From: RGIG6165 sp045538835
GTDB taxonomy: Bacteria; Bacillota; Clostridia; Oscillospirales; Feifaniaceae
Reading direction: 5' to 3'
Length of the DNA: 64,000 nucleotides
NCBI GenBank assembly: GCA_045538835.1
Contig: JAZQEF010000018.1
Span: 248,001-312,000, forward strand
Shown here piece by piece: positions 1 to 9,364 of the stretch; the stretch's first letter is position 1; each line of letters opens with the position of its first letter. The position numbers were made by a program, and so were the translations under genes. The notes beneath the pieces were generated by a model. That model was given only the letters and a program-made list of their open reading frames with translations, ran no database searches and was not told the DNA's origin.

Positions 1-348
1 ATTGGCAAAGTTCTCCCCTATTCCGCCAAACATCATTTTAACCACTACGACCGAAAAAACTGATCCGACAGCCGCCATCCACAAAGGAAAACTGACAGGC
101 AGACTGAATGCTAACAGAACGCCTGTTACCGCCGCACTCAAATCAGTAAAACTCGGCCGCAGTCGCAAAGCAAGACTGTATACCGCTTCCGACAGTACAC
201 AAGTCGCAACACATACCAGTGTCAGCAGTGCGCTTCTGTACCCGAATATAAGCACAGATGCCACAAATGCGGGCACAAGAGCTATAAGCACATCTGCCAT
301 TATTTTTGATGTGCTTGCATTTGATAAAATAAAGGGCGATTTACGCAT
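1..348 (-). CDS. rnfD: Electron transport complex subunit RnfD, N-terminal part (cut by window edge)
   Basis: The reading frame begins at ATG 348 and stays open to the window edge, giving the first ~116 residues. It starts MRKSPFILSN and shows several hydrophobic segments, then the GGIGEN stretch typical of RnfD/NqrB proteins. RnfD is a membrane subunit of the Rnf complex, which moves electrons from reduced ferredoxin to NAD and pumps ions; in the family it carries a covalently bound FMN further along, outside this window. The start overlaps the rnfC stop by 8 bases, so the two are translationally coupled. Identification is by family memory and gene order and is fairly secure. Confidence 0.85.
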   Translation of the reverse strand, partial: MRKSPFILSNASTSKIMADVLIALVPAFVASVLIFGYRSALLTLVCVATCVLSEAVYSLALRLRPSFTDLSAAVTGVLLAFSLPVSFPLWMAAVGSVFSVVVVKMMFGGIGENFAN

Positions 349-1552
349 TTTCCGCCTCCTTCAACATCTTTTTTGATCTCCTGTTAAACTCTGTAAGGCG
401 GCGTTTTGCAGGACATACATATTCACAGCAACCGCACTCCATACAGATATTTACTTTGAGATTTCGCAAAAGTTTCACATCTCTTTTATGGTAGGCGCGG
501 TCTATCGCCGCAGGCGACAGCATGACGGGGCATATGCGGTAACATCGTCCGCATCTTATACACGAGGTTTCTGTCGGATAGGTAAGTTCATCAAATGCAA
601 GTATCGCACCTGTAGTCTTTGTTATAACGCTGTCTGCGCCCACTTCTCTTCCCATCATAACACCGCCGTCTAAAATGCGCTCAGGTCTGACTTTAAGTTT
701 GTCAAAGACATAAGAAACGGGCGTTCCTATGGGAAGCTGAAAACATACACTCTCCGAAATAAGGGGACCTGCGAATGTAACATATCTTGACACAAGCGGT
801 ATTCCCGTTTTTACATATTCGGCAAGTTGGGCAACTGTTGCAACATTTATCACTATAACACCGAAGTCGGATGGCAGTTTTTTCTCCTCAACCACTCTGC
901 CCGTACATTCGTAGATTATAACTTTCTCCGCACCTTTCGGGTATTTATCTCCGAGTATCTTTACCTCTAAGCCGCACTGGGACAGTTTTTCTGCGCAGGC
1001 GGCACTGTTTTTTTCAATACCGATTATTTTACGAGTTATTCCAAGAACACCTGCGATTATCTCGGCGCCCTTTGCGATTTCTTCTGCCTTTTGTGACATA
1101 ACACATCTGTCGCTTATTATATACGGCTCGCACTCGGCTCCGTTGATTATAAGGGTGTCTACAGTTGCTTGCGGTCTCAGTTTTATATGTGTAGGAAAGC
1201 CTGCGCCGCCAAGTCCCACAAGGCCGCAGTCATATGCCGCTTTTGCAAGACTTTCTCTGTCTGTTATCTCTGCTCTCTCAAACGAAATATATTCATTTTT
1301 CCCGTCACCGGAAATCTCCACATAGTCTCCTATGCTTTTTATCTCGCCCGATATGCTTGCATGAACAGGCGGAGTGAATTTCTTCTCACATTCGCCTATC
1401 ACCTGCCCGATCTTTACTTTATCGCCAACGCGGACCGTCGGCACAGTCTTACCGAGCGGTATGCGGACAAAAGTCGGAAATTCCATTTCTTTTGCATATA
1501 CGAGACCACTCTTTTTATTACTGTTTATATGAACTCCTGCAAGATGTGACAT
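341..1552 (-). CDS. rnfC: Electron transport complex subunit RnfC
   Basis: This 403-residue protein is the peripheral NADH/flavin- and ferredoxin-handling subunit of the Rnf complex. An N-terminal barrel-sandwich part (about residues 30-75) is followed by the Complex1 51-kDa-like domain with GLGGAGFPTHIK near residue 115. Two ferredoxin-type 4Fe-4S motifs lie near the C-terminus: CIRCGRCYRICP (about 331-342) and CMECGCCEYVCP (about 371-382). It is somewhat shorter than the usual ~435 residues, mostly through a short C-terminus. The start overlaps the upstream Gx transporter gene by 35 bases and its end overlaps rnfD by 8, so all belong to one leftward operon. Assignment is secure. Confidence 0.93.
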   Translation of the reverse strand: MSHLAGVHINSNKKSGLVYAKEMEFPTFVRIPLGKTVPTVRVGDKVKIGQVIGECEKKFTPPVHASISGEIKSIGDYVEISGDGKNEYISFERAEITDRESLAKAAYDCGLVGLGGAGFPTHIKLRPQATVDTLIINGAECEPYIISDRCVMSQKAEEIAKGAEIIAGVLGITRKIIGIEKNSAACAEKLSQCGLEVKILGDKYPKGAEKVIIYECTGRVVEEKKLPSDFGVIVINVATVAQLAEYVKTGIPLVSRYVTFAGPLISESVCFQLPIGTPVSYVFDKLKVRPERILDGGVMMGREVGADSVITKTTGAILAFDELTYPTETSCIRCGRCYRICPVMLSPAAIDRAYHKRDVKLLRNLKVNICMECGCCEYVCPAKRRLTEFNRRSKKMLKEAENA

Positions 1553-2039
1553 TATTTCTCCAAACTCCTTTAATGTATGGCATAACGCTTTTGAGTGTCA
1601 CGGCGGTTACCGACCCCATAACAAAACCTGATAAAATAAGATACGGCAGATACCAGAAAACATCGGCCGTTCCCATAAGCAGACTTGCCGCGCTTATCTG
1701 ACCTATATTGTGGGATATGCCGCCCGAAATGCCAATAAGCATAAAACTTCTGCACTTTGATACGGCGTACATTACTACAAGTGATAATAGCCCTCCGGCA
1801 AGGCTTATAACGCCTCCCGAAAAGCCTCTTGTCACCATGGCAAATACGCCTTTTGACAGCGCAATGCCGAAAGCATACGGAAATCCCATAATTTCAAGCG
1901 CAAACATTGTGACTATATTTGAAAGTCCAAGTTTTATGCCCGGTATTCCTACAGACGGAACAAGACTTTCAATATAAGAAAATGTTATTGCAAGTCCGAA
2001 CAATATTCCGCAAACGGCTGTTTTGTAAGTCTTATTCAT
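1518..2039 (-). CDS. Gx transporter family membrane protein (heptaprenyl diphosphate synthase component I-like)
   Basis: This is a 173-residue polytopic membrane protein with about five hydrophobic helices. Sequences such as GIPGIKLGLSNIVTM and GGLLSLVVMYAVSK are characteristic of the Gx transporter / Hpre_diP_synt_I family, small ECF-S-like membrane proteins whose substrate is not settled. In Clostridia such genes often neighbour rnf genes, NusG-like and flavin-transfer genes, and here it overlaps rnfC at its 3' end and the GerA-like gene by 4 bases at its 5' end. A role beside Rnf assembly or cofactor/ion supply is inference from position only. Confidence 0.8.
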   Translation of the reverse strand: MNKTYKTAVCGILFGLAITFSYIESLVPSVGIPGIKLGLSNIVTMFALEIMGFPYAFGIALSKGVFAMVTRGFSGGVISLAGGLLSLVVMYAVSKCRSFMLIGISGGISHNIGQISAASLLMGTADVFWYLPYLILSGFVMGSVTAVTLKSVMPYIKGVWRNNVTSCRSSYKQ

Positions 2040-3430
2040 TTATTCTTATTCCCCGCATATGATGTCCTTACAGGTTTTATATCTTTGAAAATACCTTTTG
2101 AATAACGCACTCCGTAAGTTTTTTTTGAATAAATAAGAATGCAATATATGACAAATACTGCAGCCACACCGTAAAGGCCGAAAAGTCCACCTACAAGAAC
2201 AAAAATTATTCGAAGCGGCACAGTACTGTCTATAAGAGTCGGCACCATATATGATGCAACCGATGTGAGCGCCGCAACAAGCACCACCGCAGGTGAGAGC
2301 AGACCTCCGCTGACTGCAGCATCGCCTATTATCAGTGAGCCAACAATACTTATGGTATGCCCTACGGGTCTTGGTAAACGCAATCCTGCTTCGCGCATAG
2401 TTTCATATATCAGAAGTATTATAAGCATCTCGGATGTGATGCCGAGCGGCGTTCCCTGAAGTCCCTCTTTAATCGAATCAAGCCAGACACCTGCAATTAA
2501 ATTAGGGTGGAATTTCACAACTGCTACAAATATTCCTGCTCCGAGCATTGCTGTTGCATATGCCAAGTATCTTAAAAAGCGGATTATATTAGCATATCCT
2601 ACCTTATATGAATAATCGTCAAGACTGTTAAAATGGTCTTTAAATAAATACGGAACAATGACCGAATACGGTGTTCCGTCTATCATAATGCCTATTCTTC
2701 CGTCTGCTATCTTCTGGCAGAGCGCATCGGGGCGCTCTTCCGGTACAGCCTGTGAAAACAGTATGCTTGGGTGTTCATCCACGACTATTCTCACCGCACC
2801 GCTTTCAAGCACGATGTCCACCGTTTTTTCTTTGAGGCGCGTGCGCAGTTCATCTACCGTTTTCATATCCGCACGGTCACTCATATATACAAGTGAACAG
2901 TTTGTTTTTGATACACTTCCTATCGGAAACTCCTCTATTCGAAGTTTGTCGCTTTTGATACGGCGTCTTACCATGGTCTGATTTATCTTTATAGCCTCGG
3001 TAAATCCCTCTTTAGAACCCATTATCTGAGCATTTTCCGTAGGCTCGCCTATGGACTTGACCATAAATCCCTGTACACCGAGAATTATGACTTTATCCAC
3101 GCCGTCTATCGCAACGGCGGCAAATCCCGAACACAGAGCAGTATAGACATCTTCCATGTTGTCTACTTCTTTCTTTTCACTTGTGATGAACGCGCCGCCG
3201 AAAAGTTCTTTGTAGAGGTCTTTTCCGCATAGGAACTTCTTGTTTTCACTGTAAATGATAAAGTTTATTATTCCCTGCGTGAGCAGTTCCCTGTTCGTCA
3301 TATTTTCAAATGCGATTATCCGAAAAGAGATGCTGCCTATTTTATTTTCAGTTATGTTCAGGTTTGGCGAATTACCCGAAAGTTCCTTTATATAATTTGC
3401 CGTATTCTTGCTGTCAACAAAAATTCTCAT
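2036..3430 (-). CDS. GerA-family spore germination protein (GerAA/SpoVAF-like)
   Basis: This 464-residue protein has the GerA A-subunit layout: a soluble N-terminal half (to about residue 265) with motifs such as GSKEGFTEAIKINQTMVRRR, then a membrane half with about five helices including RLPRPVGHTISIVGSLIIGDAAVSGG (key part PRPVGH..IVG..IGDAAV). In the family these proteins sit in the spore inner membrane and form nutrient receptor channels with B and C subunits, or, as SpoVAF, work with the dipicolinate channel. No gerB, gerC or spoVA genes are next to it; instead it overlaps a Gx transporter gene and heads an operon running into rnfC, which is unusual. It supports a spore-forming host. Confidence 0.88.
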   Translation of the reverse strand: MRIFVDSKNTANYIKELSGNSPNLNITENKIGSISFRIIAFENMTNRELLTQGIINFIIYSENKKFLCGKDLYKELFGGAFITSEKKEVDNMEDVYTALCSGFAAVAIDGVDKVIILGVQGFMVKSIGEPTENAQIMGSKEGFTEAIKINQTMVRRRIKSDKLRIEEFPIGSVSKTNCSLVYMSDRADMKTVDELRTRLKEKTVDIVLESGAVRIVVDEHPSILFSQAVPEERPDALCQKIADGRIGIMIDGTPYSVIVPYLFKDHFNSLDDYSYKVGYANIIRFLRYLAYATAMLGAGIFVAVVKFHPNLIAGVWLDSIKEGLQGTPLGITSEMLIILLIYETMREAGLRLPRPVGHTISIVGSLIIGDAAVSGGLLSPAVVLVAALTSVASYMVPTLIDSTVPLRIIFVLVGGLFGLYGVAAVFVIYCILIYSKKTYGVRYSKGIFKDIKPVRTSYAGNKNK

Positions 3431-3500
3431 TACATCACCCGTAGGTTATTTTTGACAGCCTGGTAATATTTATTCCTGCACATTGTTTTAAATGACATAT

Positions 3501-3536
3501 AAAAAACTCACAGGATTTACTTCCTGTGAGTTTTTT
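3501..3536 (-). terminator. Rho-independent terminator (bidirectional-looking)
   Basis: A 15-bp perfect stem (3501-3515 with 3522-3536) has a 6-base loop and T-runs on both strands. It lies 12 bases past the malic enzyme stop on the minus strand and separates that gene from the GerA/rnf operon. Confidence 0.85.
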
Positions 3537-3547
3537 ATATATAAATC

Positions 3548-4720
3548 CTATATTCTGGCAACGCCGCTCTTTCTTGCAGCTTCTGCCACTGCCGCAGCAA
3601 CTGCAGGAGCAACCTTGGGATCTGTCGGCTCGATTATAATTCGTTCTGCACGGAGATCCTTCTCATCAATGAGATTTGCAATAGCGTAAGCAGCGGCAAC
3701 TTTCATTTCATCGTTGATATCGCTTGCACGAACATCAAGAGCACCGCGGAATACACCCGGAAATGCGAGAAGGTTGTTGATCTGATTCGGGAAGTCTGAA
3801 CGTCCTGTTCCGACAACGGCGGCACCTGCCGCAATAGCCTCATCGGGATAAATTTCGGGGACGGGATTTGACATAACAAATACCATCGGGTCTTTGTTCA
3901 TTGAACGAATCATATCCTGGGAGATAATTCCCGGACCTGAGAGTCCAAATACAACGTCAGCACCGACCATAACATCAGCAAGACTTCCAGCAATCTTATT
4001 CTTGTTTGTAATCTTAGCCATTGCTTCCTTTTCTGAATTCAAGCCGTCACGTCCTTCGTAGATAGCACCCTTACGGTCGCAGAGAATAACTTCCTTGAGA
4101 CCGAGAGTCATAAGCAGACGTGTAACAGCGATTGCAGCAGCACCTGCGCCTGAAACTACAGCCTTAAGGTCACTGATCTTCCTCTTTGTAAGACGGCAAG
4201 CGCCAATCATAGCAGCCGCGGAAACAATAGCTGTGCCATGCTGGTCATCGTGGAATATCGGAATATCGCAAACTTCCTTAAGTTTACGCTCAATTTCAAA
4301 GCAACGGGGTGCCGCAATGTCCTCAAGATTGATACCGCCAAATGAGCCTGCAAGAAGAGAAACAGTCTTAACTATTTCATCAACATCTTTTGAGCGCACA
4401 CACAGAGGAAATGCATCAACATCGCCAAACGCCTTAAAAAGAACACACTTGCCCTCCATTACAGGCATACCTGCTTCGGGACCAATGTCTCCGAGACCGA
4501 GAACGGCTGTACCGTCTGTAACAACAGCGACAAGATTGCCGCGTCGTGTATACTTATAACTGAGATCAACATCCTCGCTGATTTTAAGACACGGCTCTGC
4601 AACACCCGGGGTGTATGCAATAGCGAGATCGTCCTTTGTGTCTACAGGACAACGGTAATTAACTTCAATCTTACCCTGCCATTCCTCATGTGATATAAGT
4701 GCTCTCTTTTTGTAATCCAT
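3548..4720 (-). CDS. NAD(P)-dependent malic enzyme (oxaloacetate-decarboxylating)
   Basis: This 390-residue protein is a short bacterial malic enzyme that converts malate to pyruvate, CO2 and NAD(P)H in the cytoplasm. The N-terminal malic domain has AYTPGVAEPC with the catalytic tyrosine (about residue 36), FHDDQHGTAIV with the metal-binding aspartates near 157, and the NAD-binding domain has VSGAGAAAIAV near 189. Length matches the ~390-residue class. It ends at a strong terminator and has a GGGAG ribosome site before ATG 4720. With ppdK about 2 kb away it fits pyruvate/PEP-node metabolism in an anaerobe. Cofactor choice (NAD or NADP) cannot be told from sequence by eye. Confidence 0.93.
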   Translation of the reverse strand: MDYKKRALISHEEWQGKIEVNYRCPVDTKDDLAIAYTPGVAEPCLKISEDVDLSYKYTRRGNLVAVVTDGTAVLGLGDIGPEAGMPVMEGKCVLFKAFGDVDAFPLCVRSKDVDEIVKTVSLLAGSFGGINLEDIAAPRCFEIERKLKEVCDIPIFHDDQHGTAIVSAAAMIGACRLTKRKISDLKAVVSGAGAAAIAVTRLLMTLGLKEVILCDRKGAIYEGRDGLNSEKEAMAKITNKNKIAGSLADVMVGADVVFGLSGPGIISQDMIRSMNKDPMVFVMSNPVPEIYPDEAIAAGAAVVGTGRSDFPNQINNLLAFPGVFRGALDVRASDINDEMKVAAAYAIANLIDEKDLRAERIIIEPTDPKVAPAVAAAVAEAARKSGVARI

Positions 4721-4816
4721 AGTAAAACTCCCTTATTACATATTCTTCCATTTATTATAGTATCATCATTCACGTGAATTTTCAATGTACAATAATGTAT
4801 TTAGCAAAAAAATTCA

Positions 4817-5878
4817 CTAAATTTGTTCGTACCATTTTAACAGTAATTCTACTACCAAATCATAACTCTGTGTTCCCTCTTGTCCCGAGAGTTTCAAATG
4901 CACATCATTCACAAATTCGCCTATCTTTGAACTTGTTCCCTCATATGAATCAATGTGTTCATTATTCTTCCGCAGATCCTCCAGAACACCTTCACTCAAT
5001 GTTTGCATGACCTCTGCGCACTTTTCGGGCGAAGCCTCATACAAAGCGTTTATACAGTATATCATCGCCTCAAAATTCGCAGAATATATTATTTGTGCAT
5101 CATCAGATTCCAGACAGACGAGATATGCAAAAAAGTTTGCCTCATCCTCCCTTGCCACAAACATACTGTGAGCCATTTCGTGCGCCATAGTAAACGGCAG
5201 CACAAAATCAGGATTATCCGTACTGACATGTGCTTCCGCAGTAAACGGTATATAAATTCCTGTTATCGAAAGATAGGACAAGGGTACGGAAAAAATACTC
5301 TCTTTCGGATGTGATGGACTGCCTTTTAAATAGTCATACTTCTCTGCGGCAATTTCATATGCCGTTTTGAGTTTATTTGCGGTATCTTCAAAATCAAATT
5401 TACCTGCAAGTTTTCGGTTTTCATTTGCCTCCTGCGCAATGTGCAAAGTCAGTTCATACAGCATATCCATGTCACTTATTTCTACACCGTCATACATCGT
5501 ATCAATAACAGGCGTGCGCAGACACGGCAATCCATAAAGCACAAGATATACGCTCAAAAGTATACTTGCTGTAAGACATAATATACTTCCCTGTGACAAC
5601 CAGAATTCTCTGTCGGTATAATCTCTTGTTTTCTTTACGGTCAGTACTGCAAATATAATCACAAGAGGAATAAGTAAAATAAGAAATATTTCAAATAAAG
5701 AAAACGGCACTATCGAATTTATCGCTTTCATCGGTATGCTTATGAGTCGTGCCAGCGGAACAAAAACATAGTCTGCCGCAAGAGAAGTTATTCTGCATAC
5801 TGCATATGAAATAAGACACAGCGCAAATATTATACCTGCCGCTGCAAAGCGTTTTTTTGCTCGTTTTATAATCATCAT
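4817..5878 (-). CDS. DUF3810 family membrane-anchored zincin-like protein
   Basis: This 353-residue protein has three N-terminal hydrophobic segments (about 11-30, 58-80, 97-118) and then an extracytoplasmic-looking domain with TMAHEMAHSMF. The HEMAH (H233, E234, H237) followed by EDEANFFA is the gluzincin-like signature of DUF3810, a family of predicted membrane-bound metallopeptidases without a settled substrate. It stands alone between the malic enzyme (same strand) and the divergent Lrp gene. It may act on cell-surface or envelope proteins, but that is inference. Confidence 0.8.
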   Translation of the reverse strand: MMIIKRAKKRFAAAGIIFALCLISYAVCRITSLAADYVFVPLARLISIPMKAINSIVPFSLFEIFLILLIPLVIIFAVLTVKKTRDYTDREFWLSQGSILCLTASILLSVYLVLYGLPCLRTPVIDTMYDGVEISDMDMLYELTLHIAQEANENRKLAGKFDFEDTANKLKTAYEIAAEKYDYLKGSPSHPKESIFSVPLSYLSITGIYIPFTAEAHVSTDNPDFVLPFTMAHEMAHSMFVAREDEANFFAYLVCLESDDAQIIYSANFEAMIYCINALYEASPEKCAEVMQTLSEGVLEDLRKNNEHIDSYEGTSSKIGEFVNDVHLKLSGQEGTQSYDLVVELLLKWYEQI

Positions 5879-6027
5879 TTTTACCCTTACAAGTCATATT
5901 CATAATAATATTACCACAACCAAAACAATATAGCGAACACTTTATTAATTTTAGCCATTTTTGAGACTCTCTCCTCAACTATACCATTGTTTTCTTAATA
6001 AAATTAAGATTTTTTATCTAAAAACTA

Positions 6028-6056
6028 TTGATTATTAGTTAAATATGTACTATAAT
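6028..6056 (+). promoter_or_regulatory. Sigma-A-type promoter of the Lrp-family gene
   Basis: TTGATT (6028-6033) and TATAAT (6051-6056) are separated by 17 bases, placing the start about 28 bases before ATG 6091. Confidence 0.7.
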
Positions 6057-6090
6057 ACTAATATTATTACAAAACGGAGTATGAACAACT

Positions 6091-6546
6091 ATGGATAATA
6101 TAGACAGACAGATAATCAGTATTCTTCAGCAGGATGCGCGTACACCTTTGAAGGATATTGCAAAGGAAGTGTTCCTGTCCTCACCTTCTGTTTCAGCAAG
6201 AATCGAAAAACTCCAGAATGAAGGTATCATTCACGGCTACAGCGCAATTGTTGACCAGGTCAAACTCGGTTATCATATCAAAGCATTTATCCACCTTGCG
6301 ATGGATCCTGTGCAGAAACCGGAATTTTATACTTATATAGAAAAATGTCCCTGCATTCTTGAATGTAACTGCATAACAGGTCTGTATTCGATGCTTCTGA
6401 AGGTCGTATTCTCAAGCACAAACGAACTTGATTCATTCGTAAATGAACTTCAGCGTTTCGGAAAGACCGATACACAAATCGTATTCTCCACCCCAATTGA
6501 ACCGAGAAATGTTCAAGTCTTCCGCGAAGCAGGAAACGAAGATTAA
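6091..6546 (+). CDS. Lrp/AsnC family transcriptional regulator
   Basis: This 151-residue protein has an N-terminal winged helix-turn-helix (DNIDRQIISILQQDARTPLKDIA, helix-turn-helix continuing to about residue 45) and a C-terminal RAM/ligand-binding domain with the usual HIKAFIHLAM strand and the CNCITGLYSMLLKV motif. Members bind amino acids and form octamers on DNA. It is monocistronic: its own promoter lies upstream and a terminator follows its stop. Targets are unknown; the convergent ppdK and divergent DUF3810 genes are simply its neighbours. Confidence 0.92.
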   Translation: MDNIDRQIISILQQDARTPLKDIAKEVFLSSPSVSARIEKLQNEGIIHGYSAIVDQVKLGYHIKAFIHLAMDPVQKPEFYTYIEKCPCILECNCITGLYSMLLKVVFSSTNELDSFVNELQRFGKTDTQIVFSTPIEPRNVQVFREAGNED

Positions 6547-6570
6547 AAAAGACGCCCAAGCGTCTTTTTT
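6545..6570 (+). terminator. Rho-independent terminator of the Lrp-family gene
   Basis: An 11-bp stem AAAAAAGACGC/GCGTCTTTTTT with a CCAA tetraloop begins right at the gene's stop codon. Confidence 0.85.
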
Positions 6571-6584
6571 ATTTTTGTATAGCG

Positions 6585-6616
6585 AAAACCGCCTATCAGT
6601 TAAGATAGGCGGTTTT
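6585..6616 (-). terminator. Rho-independent terminator of ppdK
   Basis: A 13-bp stem (6585-6597 with 6604-6616) has a 6-base loop. Read leftward it follows ppdK by 20 bases and ends in a T-run. Confidence 0.85.
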
Positions 6617-6635
6617 ATTATTTAACAATAGTAAA

Positions 6636-9263
6636 TTACTTATTGTCGTTGATAGCAGCCTGTGCTGCTGCAAGACGTGCTATCGGAACACGGAAAGGTG
6701 AGCACGATACATATGAAAGACCAACCTTGTGACAGAACTCAACAGATGAGGGATCACCACCGTGCTCGCCGCAGATACCGAGTTTGATGTCAGGTCTTGT
6801 CTGTCTGCCGAGATCAGCAGCGATCTTAACAAGTTTACCAACACCAACCTGGTCGAGCTTAGCAAAGGGATCGTTTTCATAGATCTTTGTATCATAGTAA
6901 GCATCAAGGAACTTACCTGCGTCATCACGGCTGAAGCCAAATGTCATCTGAGTAAGGTCGTTTGTACCGAATGAGAAGAATTCAGCATGCTTAGCAATTT
7001 CATCAGCTGTAATTGCAGCTCTGGGGATCTCTATCATTGTACCAACTTTGTACTTAAGTGAAGAACCTGTTTCAGCGATGATAGTATCAGCAACCTTGCA
7101 TACAACGTCCTTAACGAACTTAAGTTCCTTCTCTTCACCTACGAGAGGAATCATAATTTCGGGAACGATTGTCCATTCCGGATGCTTGTTCTGAACATTG
7201 ATAGCAGCCTTAATAACTGCTTCTGTCTGCATTTCAGCAATTTCAGGATATGTTACTGAAAGACGGCAACCACGGTGGCCCATCATGGGGTTGAATTCGT
7301 GGAGACCTGCAATAATAGCTTTGATCTCGGCAACAGTCTTACCCTGTGCATTAGCGAGAAGTTCGATATCCTTTTCATCAGTGGGAACGAACTCGTGAAG
7401 CGGAGGATCGAGGAAACGGATTGTGATCGGATGACCTTCCATTGCTTCGTACATAGCTTCAAAGTCGCCCTGCTGCATGGGTTCAAGTTTAGCAAGTGCT
7501 TTCTTTCTCTGTTCAACAGTGTCAGAGCAGATCATTTCACGGATAGCAGGAATTCTTTCTTCATCGAAGAACATATGCTCTGTACGGCAGAGACCGATAC
7601 CCTGAGCGCCGAGTTCCTTAGCCTTCTTAGCATCAACAGGAGTATCTGCATTTGTACGAACGTCGAGTTTACGATACTTGTCAGCCCACTCCATAACTCT
7701 TGCGAATTCGCCGCCGATAGAAGCGTCAACTGTGGGGATAATACCGTCGTAGATGTTACCTGTAGAACCGTCAAGTGAAATATAGTCACCTTCCTTGTAG
7801 GTCTTACCTGCAAGTTCGAATGTCTTATTTTCTTCGTCCATCTTTATTGCTGAGCAACCAGATACACAGCATGTACCCATACCGCGAGCAACAACTGCTG
7901 CGTGTGATGTCATACCGCCGCGAACTGTAAGGATACCCTGAGCAGCCTTCATACCTTCAATATCTTCAGGTGATGTTTCCAGACGAACAAGGATTACCTT
8001 GTGTCCTGCTTCTGCCCACTTCTTAGCATCTTCAGCAGTGAATACTGCCTGACCGCAAGCAGCACCAGGTGATGCAGCAAGTGCCTTGGCAACAGGTGCA
8101 GTAGCCTTGAGTGCCTTTGCATCAAACTGGGGATGGAGAAGCGCGTCAAGATTTCTGGGATCGATCATAAGAACAGCCTGCTTTTCATCGATCATACCCT
8201 CATCAACGAGGTCACAAGCGATCTTAAGAGCTGCTGCAGCAGTACGCTTACCGTTTCTTGTCTGGAGCATGAAGAGTTTTCTGTCTTCGATAGTGAACTC
8301 CATGTCCTGCATATCTCTGTAGTGATTTTCAAGTTTATTGCATATCTCTACGAACTGATCGTAAACTTCAGGCATAACTTCCTTAAGCTGAGCGATGGGC
8401 TGAGGTGTACGAACACCTGCAACAACGTCTTCACCCTGAGCGTTCATAAGGAACTCACCCATGAGGTGCTTTTCACCTGTAGCAGGATCTCTTGTAAATG
8501 CAACGCCTGTACCTGATGTGTCACCCATGTTACCGAATGCCATCATCTGTACGTTAACGGCAGTACCCCATGAATAAGGGATATCGTTGTCACGGCGATA
8601 TACGTTAGCTCTGGGATTGTCCCAGCTGCGGAATACGGCTTCAACAGCACCCATAAGCTGTTCCTTGGGATCTGTCGGGAAATCCTTACCTATCTTATTC
8701 TTGTATTCAGCCTTGAACTGTGAAGCGAGTTCCTTAAGATCGTCTGCTGTAAGTTCAACGTCTTCTGGAACACCCTTCTTTTCCTTCATTTCGTCGATAA
8801 GCTGTACAAAGTACTTCTTACCAACTTCCATAACAACGTCTGAGTACATCTGGATGAATCTTCTGTAGCAGTCCCAAGCCCAACGGGGATTGCCTGACTT
8901 GTTTGCAAGAACTTCAACAACCTGTTCGTTAAGACCGAGATTGAGGATTGTATCCATCATACCGGGCATAGATGCTCTTGCACCGGAACGAACTGAAACA
9001 AGAAGCGGATTTTCGATATCACCGAACTTCTTGCCGGTAACACCTTCCATCTTATCAATGTATTCCATGATCTGTGCCTGAATCTCATCATTGATCTTGC
9101 GGCCGTCCTCATAATACTGAGTGCACGCCTCTGTTGAGATTGTGAAACCCTGGGGAACGGGAAGACCGAGATTTGTCATCTCAGCAAGGTTAGCACCCTT
9201 ACCGCCAAGGAGTTCTCTCATTTTACCGTTACCTTCAGTAAAAAGATAAACATACTTTTTCAT
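6636..9263 (-). CDS. ppdK: Pyruvate, phosphate dikinase
   Basis: This 875-residue enzyme interconverts pyruvate, ATP and phosphate with PEP, AMP and PPi. The N-terminal nucleotide-grasp domain begins KKYVYLFTEGNGKMRELLGGKGANLAEM (key part LGGKGANLAEM), and the swivelling phosphohistidine domain has GGMTSHAAVVARGMG with the catalytic His near residue 454. The C-terminal PEP/pyruvate TIM barrel has FGTNDLTQMTFGFSRDD and LGICGEHGGDP with the catalytic Cys. Length matches the family. It is monocistronic with its own promoter and terminator. Codon use is strongly biased, as expected for a highly expressed glycolytic gene. With GAPDH and malic enzyme nearby it fits PPi-linked glycolysis of anaerobes. 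Confidence 0.98.
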   Translation of the reverse strand: MKKYVYLFTEGNGKMRELLGGKGANLAEMTNLGLPVPQGFTISTEACTQYYEDGRKINDEIQAQIMEYIDKMEGVTGKKFGDIENPLLVSVRSGARASMPGMMDTILNLGLNEQVVEVLANKSGNPRWAWDCYRRFIQMYSDVVMEVGKKYFVQLIDEMKEKKGVPEDVELTADDLKELASQFKAEYKNKIGKDFPTDPKEQLMGAVEAVFRSWDNPRANVYRRDNDIPYSWGTAVNVQMMAFGNMGDTSGTGVAFTRDPATGEKHLMGEFLMNAQGEDVVAGVRTPQPIAQLKEVMPEVYDQFVEICNKLENHYRDMQDMEFTIEDRKLFMLQTRNGKRTAAAALKIACDLVDEGMIDEKQAVLMIDPRNLDALLHPQFDAKALKATAPVAKALAASPGAACGQAVFTAEDAKKWAEAGHKVILVRLETSPEDIEGMKAAQGILTVRGGMTSHAAVVARGMGTCCVSGCSAIKMDEENKTFELAGKTYKEGDYISLDGSTGNIYDGIIPTVDASIGGEFARVMEWADKYRKLDVRTNADTPVDAKKAKELGAQGIGLCRTEHMFFDEERIPAIREMICSDTVEQRKKALAKLEPMQQGDFEAMYEAMEGHPITIRFLDPPLHEFVPTDEKDIELLANAQGKTVAEIKAIIAGLHEFNPMMGHRGCRLSVTYPEIAEMQTEAVIKAAINVQNKHPEWTIVPEIMIPLVGEEKELKFVKDVVCKVADTIIAETGSSLKYKVGTMIEIPRAAITADEIAKHAEFFSFGTNDLTQMTFGFSRDDAGKFLDAYYDTKIYENDPFAKLDQVGVGKLVKIAADLGRQTRPDIKLGICGEHGGDPSSVEFCHKVGLSYVSCSPFRVPIARLAAAQAAINDNK

Positions 9264-9319
9264 CGTTTTTCCTCCAATTAGTAATATATTAAAAAAGTTT
9301 TGACAATTTGACCTTAAGT

Positions 9320-9349
9320 ATTATAACAAAACTAATATGGAAATTACAA
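9320..9349 (-). promoter_or_regulatory. Probable ppdK promoter
   Basis: On the minus strand TTGTAA (9349-9344) and TATAAT (9325-9320) are separated by 18 bases, upstream of a ~57-base leader and the AGGAGG-like ribosome site before ATG 9263. Confidence 0.55.
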
Positions 9350-9364
9350 CCTTTTTTTTACATT

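Noticed and set aside
4095..4559. Plus-strand frame opposite the malic enzyme gene
   Set aside because: Shadow of a highly conserved enzyme gene, no promoter or ribosome site.
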